64,000 bases of DNA. Source: an uncultured Acidobacteriia bacterium (lineage in GTDB: Bacteria > Acidobacteriota > Terriglobia > Bryobacterales > Bryobacteraceae). Position 1 is the stretch's first letter; each line of letters opens with the position of its first letter. Both the position numbers and the translations under genes were made by a program. The stretch is taken from the NCBI GenBank assembly GCA_903828455.1, contig CAIKMJ010000027.1:62001-126000 (forward strand). Direction: 5' to 3'. Shown here one piece after another: positions 42,837 through 51,975 of the stretch. The notes under the pieces are model-generated. The model was not told the DNA's origin, ran no database searches, and saw nothing but the letters and a program-made list of their open reading frames with translations.

Positions 42837-44066
42837 TCAGTCGCGGCGCGTCAGCATCGCGATCGTTTCAATGTGGAAGGTTCTTGGAAACAGATCCACC
42901 AGCGTCAGTTTTTCGATGGCGTAGTCCGGCAGCAGCGCCGCCAGGTCGCGCGCCAGAGTAGAAGGGTCGCAGGCCACGATGGTGATCTTCGCCGGCCGCA
43001 GCGCCGCCAGCTTCCCCGTGGCGTGCTTGCCGAGCCCGGCCCGCGGCGGGTCCGCCAGCACGAAATCCGGCGGCGCCGCTCCCTCGCTCGCCGCCTCGCA
43101 GCGGCCCGCCAGAAACGCTTCCGTCTGATCCCCCACAATCTCTACCTGCACTCCGGCCCGCGCGGCGTTTTCGGCCAGATCCGCCGCCGCCGAGCGGCCC
43201 GATTCCACCGCCGTCACCCGCTGAAACCGCCTCGCCAGCGGCAGTGAGAACAGTCCCACGCCCGCATACAGATCCCACGCCGTTTCGCCGCCCGCATCCC
43301 CCAGCACCAGTTCGGCCAGCCGCGGCAGCAGAAACCGGTTGACCTGGAAGAATGCCGAGCCGCTCACGCGGAACAGGTCCGGCGCCACCGGATAGTCGAG
43401 CGGCCCCGGTAAAGATTCCGGAATCGCCTCCGCCAGCCACTCGAAGAAATGCTTCGCCACCGGCCGTTCGCTCTCCTGCACGTTCCACTGCACCCGCCGC
43501 TCGTCGGTGAAAATCTCGAGGTCCAGCGCAAAGCGCGGCCAGCGCGAATCCCGCACCATTTTCTGCAGCGTGCGCAGAACTTCCGTGATCTTGGGCGACG
43601 CAATCGGGCAATCCCCCACCGGCACCAGCCGCTTCGAGTGCATCTCGCGATAACCGATCCTGCCGCCTTCAATATGCAGCTGCACCCGGTTGCGATAGCC
43701 GTACGGCGCGCCCGACTCCACGCCGATCCGCTCCGCCTCGAATTCGATCTTGCCCACCCGCCGCAGCGTCTCCGCCAGTATGTCGCGCTTGAACGCCAGT
43801 TCCGCCGCGTAGCCGGCGTGCTGATACTGGCATCCGCCGCAGCGCCCGAACACGTCGCACTCCGGCGTCACGCGGTCGGCCGACGCGCTCTGCACGCTCA
43901 CCAGCCGGCTGCGCTGCACCTTCTGGCGCGAGTCGGCCCGCTCGGCCTCCACAATCTCGCCCGGCAGCACGAACGGCGTGAGCACAACTTCGCCGTTCAC
44001 GCGGCTGAGTCCTTCGCCGCCGTAAATCATCTTTTCGATATTGAGTGTTTCGGTTGAAATCTGCAC
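42837..44066 (-). CDS. rlmD: 23S rRNA (uracil-C5)-methyltransferase, RlmD/TrmA family
   Basis: 409 aa. An N-terminal TRAM-like domain (EKMIYGGEGLSRVNGEVVLTPFVLPGE, quoted in part) is followed by the iron-sulfur cysteine cluster CDVFGRCGGCQYQH. The catalytic domain has FFQVNRFLLPRL, WDLYAGVGLFSLPLA, LADPPRAGLG, and the nucleophile block IVACDPSTLARD. The Fe-S cysteines favour RlmD/RlmCD over TrmA. Which uridine (U747 or U1939) is modified cannot be decided by eye. Confidence 0.88.
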   Translation of the reverse strand: MQISTETLNIEKMIYGGEGLSRVNGEVVLTPFVLPGEIVEAERADSRQKVQRSRLVSVQSASADRVTPECDVFGRCGGCQYQHAGYAAELAFKRDILAETLRRVGKIEFEAERIGVESGAPYGYRNRVQLHIEGGRIGYREMHSKRLVPVGDCPIASPKITEVLRTLQKMVRDSRWPRFALDLEIFTDERRVQWNVQESERPVAKHFFEWLAEAIPESLPGPLDYPVAPDLFRVSGSAFFQVNRFLLPRLAELVLGDAGGETAWDLYAGVGLFSLPLARRFQRVTAVESGRSAAADLAENAARAGVQVEIVGDQTEAFLAGRCEAASEGAAPPDFVLADPPRAGLGKHATGKLAALRPAKITIVACDPSTLARDLAALLPDYAIEKLTLVDLFPRTFHIETIAMLTRRD

Positions 44067-44283
44067 GATTGATATGGAGAATGCGAAAACGCGGCCAGCC
44101 CGGCTTCCGCCGCGCCGCTCCGGCGTCCCTGTGTTGCCGGCGTTGGCTCCGGCAACCCGAGGTTACCACCCGGCCCCGCCGCGGCGGGAAACCGGCGCAT
44201 GAAGGCCAGGCTATTTTTTCGGAACCGGGATGTGAGTTAATGATGTCAAATAGGTACTAGTGCGCAACGGGTTACGCGGGGTG

Positions 44284-46749
44284 ATGAATCTTTCTCGGCT
44301 GGCTTTGGCGCTCCTGCTCGCGGTGTCCGCGTGGGGGCAGGGAACCGGCACGTCCGTGCTGGTCGTCACCACCCACACCATGGAAGGCAAGGCCATCACC
44401 GATGCCACGGTTTCCGTCAGCTCGGGCGTTGTGCCCCGCACCGCCGTGGCCGACAGCAAAGGGGTCGCCCGCATCGCCGGCCTCACCCCCGGCCGCTACA
44501 CGCTCACCATCCTGGCAAAGGGCTACGACGAACTGACTACCGACGTGGACGTCGGCACCGAGCCGGAAACCAGCATCGACGCGCTCCTCTCCGAATTCCG
44601 CACCGAGAGCATCACCGTGCAGGGCGTCATCGAAGCGCCGCTCGACGAAGCCAACACGCCCTCGGTGCTCGAACGAACCCAGGTCAGGAATATGCCGGAT
44701 CGCCCCCGCACCGTCACCGAGGCCCTCCCGCTCGCTCCCGGCATCGTTCGCCTGCCCAACGGACAGCTGCGCCTTTCCGGCAGCGGCGAACACCGCAGCG
44801 CCCTGCTGGTCAACTCCGCCACCGCCACCGACCCCGCCACCGGGCAGTTCGGCGCCACCGTCCCCATCGACAGCATCGGCTCCATGAGCATCCTTTCCAG
44901 CCCGTTTCTGGCTGAATACGGCGGTTTCACCGGCGATGTGGTCTCGGTGGAAACCCGCAAGGGGGGCGACAAATGGAACTTCGAGCTCAACGATCCCCTG
45001 CCGGAATTCCGCTGGAGAAGCTGGCACATGGTCGGCCTGCGTTCCTCCACGCCGCGCGTCGTGCTGGGCGGCCCGATCGTCAAAAACAGGCTGTTCATTC
45101 TGGAGTCGATCCAGTACGACATGCGCGAATACCCGGTCATCACGCTCCCGTTTCCGAATAACGAATCGCGCCGCCAGGGCCTGAATTCGCTCACCGCCCT
45201 CGACTACACCATCAACGGAACCAACGTGCTCACCGGCACCGCGCACGTCGCCAATCAGCGGACGCGTTACGACAACCTCGATTTCTTCAACCCGCAGCCA
45301 GTCAGCCCCGACACCGCCTTTTCCACCTACGCGGCCGAGATCGCCGAACACTCCCAGCTTCGGGGCACCGTGCTCGACAGCCAGATTTCCGGCACCAGTT
45401 TCCGCGCCGGTGTCTGGCCCCAGGGCGATCTGCCCATGGTCCTCCAGCCGCAGGGCAACAGCGGGAACTACTTCAGCCGGCAGACCCGCACCTCCTCGCG
45501 CGTCGAATGGCGCGAATCGTGGTCGCTCGTCCGCCAGTTCTGGGGCACGCACAATTTCAAGGTCGGTTCGCGGCTCGGGTGGACGAACGAACATGCGAAC
45601 GTGAATGCCGACACCGTCCGGATCGAAAACTTCAGCGGCCGGTTGCTGGAAAATATCGATTTCATCGCCGGCCGCCCCATCGCCCGCAGCGATCTCGAAT
45701 CGGCCTTTTTCGCCCAGGACCAGTGGGTCATGAGCTCGCGCTTCTCGCTCAATTACGGCGTGCGCGCGGGTCAGCAGGAAGTCACCGACGTATTTCAGAT
45801 CGGCCCGCGCGCCGGTTTCGTCTTCACTCCCACCAGGTCCGGCAAAACCATTCTGCGCGCCGGAGCCGGCGTCTTTTACGACCGCGTTCCGCTCAACGTT
45901 TACGGCTTTGCCTTCTATCCGAACGAAGTCATTACAACCTACAATCCGGATGGTTCCGTGTTCGCCGGGCCGGACCGTTATTTCAACATCACCGAAGCCG
46001 TCGCTCCCCACCGCTCGCCCTTCACTTACCGCAAAAGCGACCAGCCCGGTGATTTCGCGCCCTACAGCATCAATCTCAACATTCAGCTGGAGCAGATTGT
46101 CACCGCCCGCATCCGGCTGCGGGCGAATTTTCTGCAGAGCCGTTCCGAGGGCCTCATCGTCATGGCTCCGCGCGTCACCGATGCCGAACACGCCTACGTG
46201 CAGTCGGGCGACGGCAACGCCCGGCTGCGCCAGTTCGAACTGACGGCGGCCGGCGCCTGGGGCAAGGACAGTCAGTTCAATATTTCTTACGTACACAGCC
46301 AGTCGCTCGGCAACCTCAACGAATTCAATAACTACCTCGCCAACTTCCCGCCGGCCGTGATTCTGCAGGACGCCCACACCAACCTGCCGGGCGATACGCC
46401 CCACCGCTTCATCGGCTGGGGAACCATCCAGTTGCCGCATAAGTTCCGCATCATGCCCAAGCTGGAATACCGCTCCGGCTTCCCCTGGTCTTCGTATACG
46501 GCCATCCAACAATACGCGGGCCTGCCCAACTCCGCCCGCTTTCCGGCATTTCTTTCGCTCGATGCCCGCATCACCAAGGACTTTCGCGTCACCGATAAAT
46601 ATTCCTTCCGTTTCGGCGTTACGGCTTCGGATCTGAGCAACCATTTCAACCCCGTCAGCGTCCATTCCAACGTCGCCGACCCGAACTACGGCGTGTTCTT
46701 CGGTACGTACCGGCGCCGCTATACCGCCGATTTCGACGTCCTGTTCTGA
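44284..46749 (+). CDS. TonB-dependent receptor with carboxypeptidase-regulatory-like domain (second)
   Basis: 821 aa from the ATG at 44284, which directly precedes the signal peptide (LALALLLAVSAWG); a GTG at 44260 is the alternative. A regulatory-like domain (about 25-105: GKAITDATVSVSSG, GLTPGRYTLTILAKGYDEL) leads to a plug-like domain (SVLERTQVRNMPDRPRTVTE) and a beta-barrel ending in Phe (FDVLF). It belongs to the same superfamily as the receptor at 13.9 kb but is shorter and clearly diverged. The 217-bp region upstream contains an 8-bp hairpin (GTTGCCGG/CCGGCAAC at 44133-44156). Confidence 0.87.
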   Translation: MNLSRLALALLLAVSAWGQGTGTSVLVVTTHTMEGKAITDATVSVSSGVVPRTAVADSKGVARIAGLTPGRYTLTILAKGYDELTTDVDVGTEPETSIDALLSEFRTESITVQGVIEAPLDEANTPSVLERTQVRNMPDRPRTVTEALPLAPGIVRLPNGQLRLSGSGEHRSALLVNSATATDPATGQFGATVPIDSIGSMSILSSPFLAEYGGFTGDVVSVETRKGGDKWNFELNDPLPEFRWRSWHMVGLRSSTPRVVLGGPIVKNRLFILESIQYDMREYPVITLPFPNNESRRQGLNSLTALDYTINGTNVLTGTAHVANQRTRYDNLDFFNPQPVSPDTAFSTYAAEIAEHSQLRGTVLDSQISGTSFRAGVWPQGDLPMVLQPQGNSGNYFSRQTRTSSRVEWRESWSLVRQFWGTHNFKVGSRLGWTNEHANVNADTVRIENFSGRLLENIDFIAGRPIARSDLESAFFAQDQWVMSSRFSLNYGVRAGQQEVTDVFQIGPRAGFVFTPTRSGKTILRAGAGVFYDRVPLNVYGFAFYPNEVITTYNPDGSVFAGPDRYFNITEAVAPHRSPFTYRKSDQPGDFAPYSINLNIQLEQIVTARIRLRANFLQSRSEGLIVMAPRVTDAEHAYVQSGDGNARLRQFELTAAGAWGKDSQFNISYVHSQSLGNLNEFNNYLANFPPAVILQDAHTNLPGDTPHRFIGWGTIQLPHKFRIMPKLEYRSGFPWSSYTAIQQYAGLPNSARFPAFLSLDARITKDFRVTDKYSFRFGVTASDLSNHFNPVSVHSNVADPNYGVFFGTYRRRYTADFDVLF

Positions 46750-46805
46750 CCGGCCGCGGCGTTACCCGGCGCGGGATGTCAAAATAGAAATACTGGGTCA
46801 ATCTG

Positions 46806-48263
46806 ATGAAGAAAACGCTTTTCCTGAGTCCACCCTCTTTTGACGGCTTCGACGGCGGAGCCGGCGCGCGTTACCAGGCGAAGCGTGAAATTACGTCCTA
46901 CTGGTTCCCCACCTGGCTCGCCCAGCCGGCCGCTCTCGTCCCCGGCAGCAAGCTGATGGATGCCCCGCCGCACCACCAGACCATGGCGGATGTCCTCGCC
47001 CTCGCCAACGACTACGAACTCTTCATCCTCCACACCAGCACCCCGTCGCTCCTCAACGACGTCAAGTGCGCCGCCGCCATCAAGCAGAAGAATCCGCACG
47101 CGCTCGTCGGTTTCATCGGCGCCCAGGCCGCCGTCCTTCCCACCGAGACCATGAAGGAAGGTCAGGATGCCATCGACTTCGTCTGCCGCAATGAATTCGA
47201 CTACACCTGCCTCGATCTGGCGCAGGGCAAGCCGCTCGCGGAAATCGAAGGTCTGAGCTGGTTCGACGAAAACCGCCAGATGCGCCACAACCCCGAACGC
47301 GCGCTCATCCACGACTGGGACGCCATGCCCAGCGTCCTGCCCGTCTATCATCGCGATCTCGATATCGAAAAGTACTTCATCGGCTACCTGCAGCACCCCT
47401 ACGTATCGTTCTATACCGGACGCGGCTGTCCGGCCCACTGCACGTTCTGCCTCTGGCCGCAGACCATCGGCGGCCACGCCTACCGCACCAAGTCCCCGGC
47501 CGCCGTCCTGCGCGACGTGGAAGAAGGCAAGGCGCTGTTCGGCAGCAAGGTCCGCGAGTGGATGTTCGATGACGACACCTTCACCATCGATCGTCCCCGC
47601 GCCGTCGAAATCGCCAAAGGGATGAAGAAGCTCAAGCTCACCTGGTCCTGCAACGCCCGCGCCCATCTCGACTATGAAACGCTGAAGCAGCTCCGCGACA
47701 ACGGCCTGCGTCTTCTGCTCGTCGGCTTTGAGTCCGGCAACCAGGAGATTCTCAACCGCACCAAAAAAGGTCTGCTGCTCGATACCGCCCGCGAGTTCAT
47801 GCGCAACTGCCGCAAACTCGGCATTCGCGTCCACGGCACATTCATGATCGGCCTGCCGATCGAAACCCAGGAGACCATCGAGCAGACCATCCGCTTCGCC
47901 GAAGAGCTCGACCCGTTCTCCATCCAGGTTTCCATCGCCGCCCCGTACCCCGGCACCGAACTCTACAAACAGGCCACCGCCAACCGCTGGTTCGATTCCC
48001 AGGCCATGCTGTCCGGCAACGGAATTCAGATCTCCACGCTGCGCTACGATCACCTCTCGCCCGACGAAATCGAAGACGCGGTCGAGCGCATGTACCGCCG
48101 CTTCTACTTCCGCCACCGGCCCATCCTGCGCTTCCTCCGCGAGATGGCCACTGACCGCCAGATGCTCGTCCGCCGTCTGCGCGAAGGCGGCGAATTCTTC
48201 AGCTACCTGCGCGAACGCCGGCAAATCGTGCGCAACCGCCACACCCAGACGCAGACCGCCTGA
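46806..48263 (+). CDS. hpnJ: Hopanoid-type B12-binding radical SAM protein HpnJ
   Basis: 485 aa. The opening LFLSPPSFDGFDGGAGARYQ and then SYWFPTWLAQPAALVPGS match HpnJ as I know it. A B12-binding-like Rossmann region occupies about 1-180, the radical SAM cluster motif CPAHCTFC is near residue 210, and GFESGNQEILNRTKKG and FMIGLPIETQETIEQT follow. In Burkholderia, HpnJ is required for the cyclitol-ether head group of composite bacteriohopanepolyols. No squalene-hopene cyclase or other hpn gene is in the window. The next gene, 18 bp downstream, is a GT-C glycosyltransferase and is probably cotranscribed. Confidence 0.82.
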   Translation: MKKTLFLSPPSFDGFDGGAGARYQAKREITSYWFPTWLAQPAALVPGSKLMDAPPHHQTMADVLALANDYELFILHTSTPSLLNDVKCAAAIKQKNPHALVGFIGAQAAVLPTETMKEGQDAIDFVCRNEFDYTCLDLAQGKPLAEIEGLSWFDENRQMRHNPERALIHDWDAMPSVLPVYHRDLDIEKYFIGYLQHPYVSFYTGRGCPAHCTFCLWPQTIGGHAYRTKSPAAVLRDVEEGKALFGSKVREWMFDDDTFTIDRPRAVEIAKGMKKLKLTWSCNARAHLDYETLKQLRDNGLRLLLVGFESGNQEILNRTKKGLLLDTAREFMRNCRKLGIRVHGTFMIGLPIETQETIEQTIRFAEELDPFSIQVSIAAPYPGTELYKQATANRWFDSQAMLSGNGIQISTLRYDHLSPDEIEDAVERMYRRFYFRHRPILRFLREMATDRQMLVRRLREGGEFFSYLRERRQIVRNRHTQTQTA

Positions 48264-48281
48264 AGCATCGAGAGCCTGCCG

Positions 48282-49952
48282 TTGACCCCGTCGCAGCCAG
48301 ACGCCGCCGCCCCCGGGGACTCCGGCCAGCCGCCGCAGCGCGCCGGCGGTCTCGGTCCTCTCGTTCGTCAACTCAACCTCGGGACCGCTTTCACTCTGAC
48401 GGCACTTGCCGCCCTTCTCCACCTTGTGCTGCTGTTTCAGGCCGGCGGACTCTGGCGCGACGAAGTCAACAGCGTCCGCTTCGCCCGGATGCCGTCTCTT
48501 GCCACCGTCTTTTCTTCTTTACGCTACGATTCCTACCCCGTCGGCTCCACCCTCTTTTTCCGCCTCTGGGCGCTCGTCGCCGGCACCGACCAGAGCTTCC
48601 GGGTAGCCGGTCTCCTCGTCGGCCTCGCCATCCTCGCAGCCCTCTGGTGGAACGCCCGCATCCTGAAACCAGGCATCCCGCTCCTGAGCCTCATCCTTCT
48701 CGCCGTCAATCCCGTTTTGCTGCGCTATGGCGATTCGGTCCGCCCCTATGGGCTCGGCATTTTGTTCACCGTGCTGGCATTCGGATTCTTCGCCCGCCTC
48801 ACCGCCCATCCTTCGGCCCGCAACTTCCGCTGGGCATGCCTGTCGGCGATTCTCTCCGTGCAGTGCCTCTTTCAGAACGCCCTCCTCGTCGCCGTCTTTT
48901 GCCTGGCCGGGGTTCTGGTGTCGCTCGGGCGGCGGCGATACTTCGCCACCTTGCGCCTTGCCGGCGCCGGCGCCATCGCGGCGCTCTCCCTGCTTCCTTA
49001 CCTCGGCCCCATTCGCGCGGCCGGTGAATGGGCTGCCCTTACGCAGTCTTCCGCGGCACATGCTGTCATGTGGAAGATCCTCTCGGATGCACTGAGCGCT
49101 CAGGCCGATTTCATGCTCCCGCTCTGGTGTGGACTCTGCGTCCTGGGCCTGCTTGCCGCGGTTATCTTCGCCCGGCCAGCCTCCGCCGCGCCCGCCGACG
49201 GGAAAGATGTTCTGGTTTTTTCGGCCATCGCTCTCGCCGCCGCTGTCCCCGTGTTTCTCGCCTTCATTCGCGCCATGAATCTGCCCACCCAGGTCTGGTA
49301 TTTTCTGCCCCTGATGGCGCCCTGCGCGGCCTGTCTGGATGCGCTGTTTGCGCCGCTGCTGCGCACCAGAATCGGCCGTCTCGCCGCTCCTGTCGCGGCC
49401 CTCGCGGTCGTCATACTGCTGACGCCGCGTACCTGGGCCTCCCTGCAGCTTCGCGCCACCAATGTGGACCTGGTCGCGTCGGCCATTACCGACCAGGCGT
49501 CCCCCCATGATTTGATCGTCGTCAGCCCCTGGTACATGGGCGTCAGCTTCGCCCGCCATTACTCCGCGGCAGCGCGCTGGACCACCCTGCCGCCACTCGA
49601 AGATCGCTCCATCCACCGCTACGACCTTCTGAAACTCTCGATGCAGATGGAGGACCCGATCGCGCCGGTTCTCCAGGCCGCCCGCGATACGCTCGCCGCC
49701 GGCAACCGCCTCTGGTATGTCGGTGTCCTCGTCGCCCCGCCTGCCGGCTCGGCCCCGCCCGTTCTGCCCCCCGCGCCCCACGGCCCCCAGGGCTGGTTCA
49801 GCCCGCCGTACAACGATGCCTGGATACTCCGGTTCGGCGCGTTCCTCGCGGCCCACGCCGGCTCTGTATCTGCGGTTCCCGTCGAGGCCCCGAATCCGGT
49901 CAGCCCGCTGGAGAACGTGCCGCTTGTGGTCTTCAGCGGCTGGCGGCCTTAG
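48282..49952 (+). CDS. GT-C fold membrane glycosyltransferase (GT39/ArnT-like)
   Basis: 556 aa from a TTG start. About eleven hydrophobic segments are present. The first periplasmic loop has GGLWRDEVNSVRFARMP with the Asp-Glu pair that GT-C enzymes use for metal-dependent transfer from polyprenyl-phosphate sugars. The remainder is typical of the EpsG/GT39-like group, with a C-terminal soluble domain (about 400-556). It is probably cotranscribed with hpnJ and may modify a lipid or an exported glycan. Its 3' end overlaps the convergent GT2 gene by 20 bp. Confidence 0.7.
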   Translation: MTPSQPDAAAPGDSGQPPQRAGGLGPLVRQLNLGTAFTLTALAALLHLVLLFQAGGLWRDEVNSVRFARMPSLATVFSSLRYDSYPVGSTLFFRLWALVAGTDQSFRVAGLLVGLAILAALWWNARILKPGIPLLSLILLAVNPVLLRYGDSVRPYGLGILFTVLAFGFFARLTAHPSARNFRWACLSAILSVQCLFQNALLVAVFCLAGVLVSLGRRRYFATLRLAGAGAIAALSLLPYLGPIRAAGEWAALTQSSAAHAVMWKILSDALSAQADFMLPLWCGLCVLGLLAAVIFARPASAAPADGKDVLVFSAIALAAAVPVFLAFIRAMNLPTQVWYFLPLMAPCAACLDALFAPLLRTRIGRLAAPVAALAVVILLTPRTWASLQLRATNVDLVASAITDQASPHDLIVVSPWYMGVSFARHYSAAARWTTLPPLEDRSIHRYDLLKLSMQMEDPIAPVLQAARDTLAAGNRLWYVGVLVAPPAGSAPPVLPPAPHGPQGWFSPPYNDAWILRFGAFLAAHAGSVSAVPVEAPNPVSPLENVPLVVFSGWRP

Positions 49953-50700
49953 AAACAGGCCGTTTTCCCGCGATTCGCAGCTGCACCATCAGACCCAAAG
50001 TTTTGAATACCGTGTGCCGGACATTCATCTTGCTCGCCCCGTGCTTCCGGTCGTAACGCAGCACCATCGGGACCTCCGCGAACGAAAGCCTCATGCGCGA
50101 CAGCTTCAGCAGAATTTCCGCCATGCACGCAAAACTTCGCTCCGTCACCAGCGAATCGCCGAATTGTTCGAATCCCTCCCGGATGACACCGGCCCGGTAG
50201 GCGCGAAACCCGCACGTGTAATCCCGGACGCCGCGTATCGGCAGTGTGATCTGAAACAACGCCCTCGCCCCGTAGCACATCAAATGCCGGAACGCGCTGA
50301 GTCCCACCACCCGCGATCCGCGCCGGTAACGCGAAGCGATCACCACGTCGCTGCCTCTGCCGATCCGTTCCAGCATCTGCGGAATGAGCGCCGGACTGTG
50401 CGTGTTGTCCGCGTCCATCGTTACAATCACATCGTCCGGCCCGGCCAGTTCTCCCGCCCTCCGCAGCGCATCCCGGATCGTCTCCCCCAGCCCCCGGTTC
50501 GTCGCGTGCCGCACCAGTTCAATCGGCAACCTGGCAGACCACTCCCCGATCACCTCGCGCGTGCCATCCTCGCTGCCGTCATCCACAATGACCGCGCGCG
50601 CCGCGTATCCGCACCGTTCCATCTCCGCGCGGAAGGATTCCAGCAGCAGTGGCAAGCCTTCTTCTTCGTTGTACGCCGGCAGGGCTAAAAGAACGGTCAT
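49933..50700 (-). CDS. GT2 family glycosyltransferase (polyprenol-phosphate mannose synthase-like)
   Basis: 255 aa from the ATG at 50700. The GT-A fold is clear: LLALPAYNEEEGLPLLLES, VIVDDGSEDGTRE, VTMDADNTHSPALIPQM (DxD), ASRYRRGSRVVGLSAFR, TCGFRAYRAGV and the C-terminal RKHGASKMNVRHT. These match dolichol/polyprenol-phosphate mannose synthases, which make the lipid-linked sugar that GT-C enzymes use. The neighbouring GT-C gene, though convergent, could use its product. It lacks the C-terminal membrane domain of some homologues. Confidence 0.83.
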   Translation of the reverse strand: MTVLLALPAYNEEEGLPLLLESFRAEMERCGYAARAVIVDDGSEDGTREVIGEWSARLPIELVRHATNRGLGETIRDALRRAGELAGPDDVIVTMDADNTHSPALIPQMLERIGRGSDVVIASRYRRGSRVVGLSAFRHLMCYGARALFQITLPIRGVRDYTCGFRAYRAGVIREGFEQFGDSLVTERSFACMAEILLKLSRMRLSFAEVPMVLRYDRKHGASKMNVRHTVFKTLGLMVQLRIAGKRPVSKAASR

Positions 50701-50905
50701 CGTCGCCACTTCTTTCTATTGTGTGCCTTCGGCCCTTCCTCCGCGCTCCGGTCGTGCAGCGCGCCATTTGCAGCCGCCACGCCGGCCCGAAAACCTTCGC
50801 CGCTTCTGCCGCACTCCGTCACTTTCCTCCCGCGGCCGTACGCATCGCCGAAGTGATAGCCTGTAGTGACCAGCGCGGCCCCCGCGCCCGCCGCCCGCAG
50901 AGCCC

Positions 50906-51964
50906 ATGCCGTCACGCCGACCTCTCCTCCTCGCAATCCTCGCCGCTGCGTTCTGTCACGCAGCTTCGGCGCAACTCGGCTGGCAGCCGCTCCCGCCATT
51001 TCCCGCCCCGGCGCGGGAAATCGCCGCCGTCGCCGCCGCCGGAAAAATCTACGCCTTCGCCGGCATGGGCGAGCTTTACGCTCCCCTCGGCCTCGTTTTC
51101 GAATACGATCCCGCGGCCCGATCCTGGACGAAGAAGAAGGCCATGCCGCTTCCCGCCCACCAGGTTGCCGTCGCCGAATCCGGCGGAAAAATCTACCTCT
51201 TCGGCGGCTTCAAAAAGCCCGCCTCCGGCCCGCCCGCCTGGGAAGCCGTCGACAATGCCTGGGAATACAATCCCGCCGGCGACACCTGGAAGCCCCTCAA
51301 GCCCCTCCCCACGCCTCGCGGAGCCTCCTCGGCCGCCGCCGTCAATGGCCGCATCTACGTGATGGGCGGCGCCGCCGTCCAGCCCGGCACGCAGAACCTC
51401 CCGCTTGTCCCCGGCCCCGACGGCACCCCCAGCCGCTCGCTCTCCAGCGTCGAAGAGTACGACGTCGCCTCCAACTCCTGGCGCTCTCTCACCAGCATGC
51501 CGACGCCGCGCAACCACTTCGCCCTCGCCGCCGTCAACGGCAAGCTCTACGCTCTCGGCGGCCGCACCGGCTCAGCCTTCGCCGATCTCGCCAGCGACGT
51601 TCAGGTCGTCGAGGAATTCGACCCCGCCGCCAACCAGTGGGGCCTCGAACGCGCCAAAATGTCCACCCTCCGCGACTCCATGGCCGCCGCCGTCTACGAT
51701 GGCCACATCTGCCTCATCGGCGGCTCCATGACCGACGCCCGCGTCTCCGCCACCTTCCGCATCGCCGAAGCCTACGACGCAGCCAAAGACCAGTGGCTCG
51801 TCCTCCCGCCGGTCCCCGTCGACCGCGCCCCCGTCGCCGCCGCCGCCCTCGGCGACACCATCTATCTCATCAGCGCCCCGGACGGCTACAAACTCCAGAC
51901 CGGCGAACGCAGGCCCTCGGACGGCTCCCCTTTCGACGCCCTCCGCATCCGCATGTGGCCGTAA
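50906..51964 (+). CDS. Secreted kelch-repeat protein 1
   Basis: 352 aa. A signal peptide (LLLAILAAAFCHAASA) leads into six kelch-type blades, each with the GKIYxFGG-type core: GKIYAFAGM, GKIYLFGGF, GRIYVMGGA, GKLYALGGR, GHICLIGGS and DTIYLISAP, with the intervening EYD/EFD-P-W motifs. A beta-propeller in the periplasm or outside is expected, with a binding or oxidase-like role as in NanM-type proteins. It is followed after 11 bp by a paralog of the same length, clearly from a tandem duplication. Confidence 0.87.
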   Translation: MPSRRPLLLAILAAAFCHAASAQLGWQPLPPFPAPAREIAAVAAAGKIYAFAGMGELYAPLGLVFEYDPAARSWTKKKAMPLPAHQVAVAESGGKIYLFGGFKKPASGPPAWEAVDNAWEYNPAGDTWKPLKPLPTPRGASSAAAVNGRIYVMGGAAVQPGTQNLPLVPGPDGTPSRSLSSVEEYDVASNSWRSLTSMPTPRNHFALAAVNGKLYALGGRTGSAFADLASDVQVVEEFDPAANQWGLERAKMSTLRDSMAAAVYDGHICLIGGSMTDARVSATFRIAEAYDAAKDQWLVLPPVPVDRAPVAAAALGDTIYLISAPDGYKLQTGERRPSDGSPFDALRIRMWP

Positions 51965-51975
51965 GGATCGAACGT

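Noticed and set aside
44133-44156. Hairpin upstream of the second TonB receptor as a terminator
   Set aside because: The 8-bp stem has no T-run on either strand, so it does not qualify as a rho-independent terminator.
44272-46665. 797-aa minus-strand ORF opposite the second TonB receptor
   Set aside because: Composition is typical of antisense shadows (Gly/Asp/Glu/Val/Arg) and lacks any motif; the real gene is on the plus strand.
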